NCBI GenBank assembly: GCA_045599185.1
Contig: JAZRVO010000001.1
Coordinates: forward strand, 1 to 42,571
Source of the DNA: UBA1240 sp045599185
GTDB lineage: Bacteria; Spirochaetota; Spirochaetia; Treponematales; Treponemataceae
Length of the DNA stretch: 42,571 bases
Direction of reading: 5' to 3'
Under the pieces are notes generated by a model. The model saw nothing but the letters and a program-made list of their open reading frames with translations, ran no database searches and was not told the origin of the DNA. The stretch's first letter is position 1. Each line of letters begins with the position of its first letter. Shown here piece after piece: positions 42,297 through 42,571 of the stretch. Made by a program: the position numbers and the translations under genes.

Positions 42297-42430
42297 TTGA
42301 CAGGTAATGCCAGAAAGATGTATAAACTTTGTCACGCTGTAATGCACTAACACGTAAAGTAAATGCAAAACGTTGAAAAGTGTTGCAGAATATGCAAAAA
42401 CCTTGAAAATTATTGAAAGATTTTTATAAT
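42297..42430 (+). promoter_or_regulatory. tandem promoters before the structured RNA
   Basis: P1: TTGACA (42297-42302), 18 bp, TATAAA (42321-42326). P2: TTGAAA (42403-42408), 16 bp, TATAAT (42425-42430). A third weaker pair, TTGACA at 42436 with TATAGA at 42457 (15 bp), is possible. No open reading frame of note lies between or after them. Confidence 0.6.
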
Positions 42431-42436
42431 CCCTCT

Positions 42437-42571
42437 TGACAGAGAGGGAGAAAGGGTATAGAGTCTATGACACTCACCCGCTGAAAGGCGGGACTGAAAT
42501 AAATGAAGGGGAAGCAGCACGGCTGCGAGGATTCCCGGAAAGAGATGTTTGAAACGGAACAGGGAAGGAAA
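42437..42571 (+). ncRNA. start of an unidentified structured RNA, cut by the window edge
   Basis: Downstream of P2 the sequence turns G-rich and lacks a coding frame. CCCGC/GCGGG (42477-42492) forms a tight hairpin; GGGAA-GCAGC pairs with GCTGC-(GAGGA)-TTCCC (42509-42536) as a second stem with an asymmetric bulge. The window ends in GGGAAGGAAA, which could be the beginning of the AGGAAAGUC box of RNase P RNA, but six bases prove nothing. A ribosomal RNA leader or another stable RNA is also possible. Confidence 0.35.

Noticed and set aside
42437..42571. Calling the terminal RNA rnpB, tmRNA or rRNA
   Set aside because: Only AGGAAA at the very end fits RNase P RNA, and the 5' part is longer than expected. 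No tmRNA or rRNA start sequence is present.

Overview
The window looks like a chromosomal segment of a gut or rumen Treponema (Spirochaetes). This is inferred from gene content: a DUF1015 protein, a two-domain cyclic-nucleotide-binding regulator, rpoN-hpf-hprK-ptsH with no sugar PTS genes nearby, FeoA fused to FeoB, and a Lpl/Ytc-type importer without its own ATPase. The genus is not proven. About 35 protein genes, two tRNA genes and many short extragenic repeats can be supported. There is no CRISPR array, prophage or transposase gene.

Region 1 (1-2460) is accessory: the end of a NUDIX gene, an XRE/GyrI-like regulator with a palindromic operator, the remnant of a CDP-alcohol phosphatidyltransferase gene, and a VOC-family gene bracketed by two copies of a dispersed repeat.

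Region 2 (2370-17262) is the metabolic core, a glucuronoxylan/glucuronate utilisation locus. A cytoplasmic SGNH esterase and a cytoplasmic GH115 alpha-glucuronidase would strip acetyl and (4-O-methyl)glucuronosyl groups from imported oligosaccharides. UxaC, UxuB, UxuA and a fused KDPG aldolase-KDG kinase then take glucuronate to pyruvate and glyceraldehyde 3-phosphate. After a terminator, a second transcription unit encodes two CUT1 permeases and a lipoprotein binding protein. Both units carry an identical 20-bp palindromic operator next to the promoter, so they probably form one regulon. The regulator, the transport ATPase and any beta-xylosidase are not in the window.

Region 3 (17263-30360) holds a YARHG-domain secreted protein, a GNAT acetyltransferase, the minus-strand feoAB operon with its small Cys-rich partner, a 900-bp gene-free stretch with a candidate small RNA and a MITE-like repeat, an M15 peptidase, tRNA-Thr, a dual cNMP-binding regulator, a PHP phosphoesterase, a zinc-ribbon membrane protein, a YghZ-like aldo/keto reductase, a second MITE copy and a LacI-family regulator.

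Region 4 (30500-42571) is housekeeping: comM/yifB, tRNA-Leu, DUF1015, rpoN-hpf-hprK-ptsH, lexA-holA, a PC4-like protein, a NUDIX hydrolase, a cytidylate-kinase-like protein with a BON domain and a phosphatidyltransferase. It ends in tandem promoters leading into a structured RNA cut by the window edge. A recurring theme is promoters whose -10 box lies only 6-9 nt before an ATG with no Shine-Dalgarno sequence, suggesting leaderless or nearly leaderless mRNAs (lacI-type gene, phosphatidyltransferase, feoAB, hprK, PHP gene).
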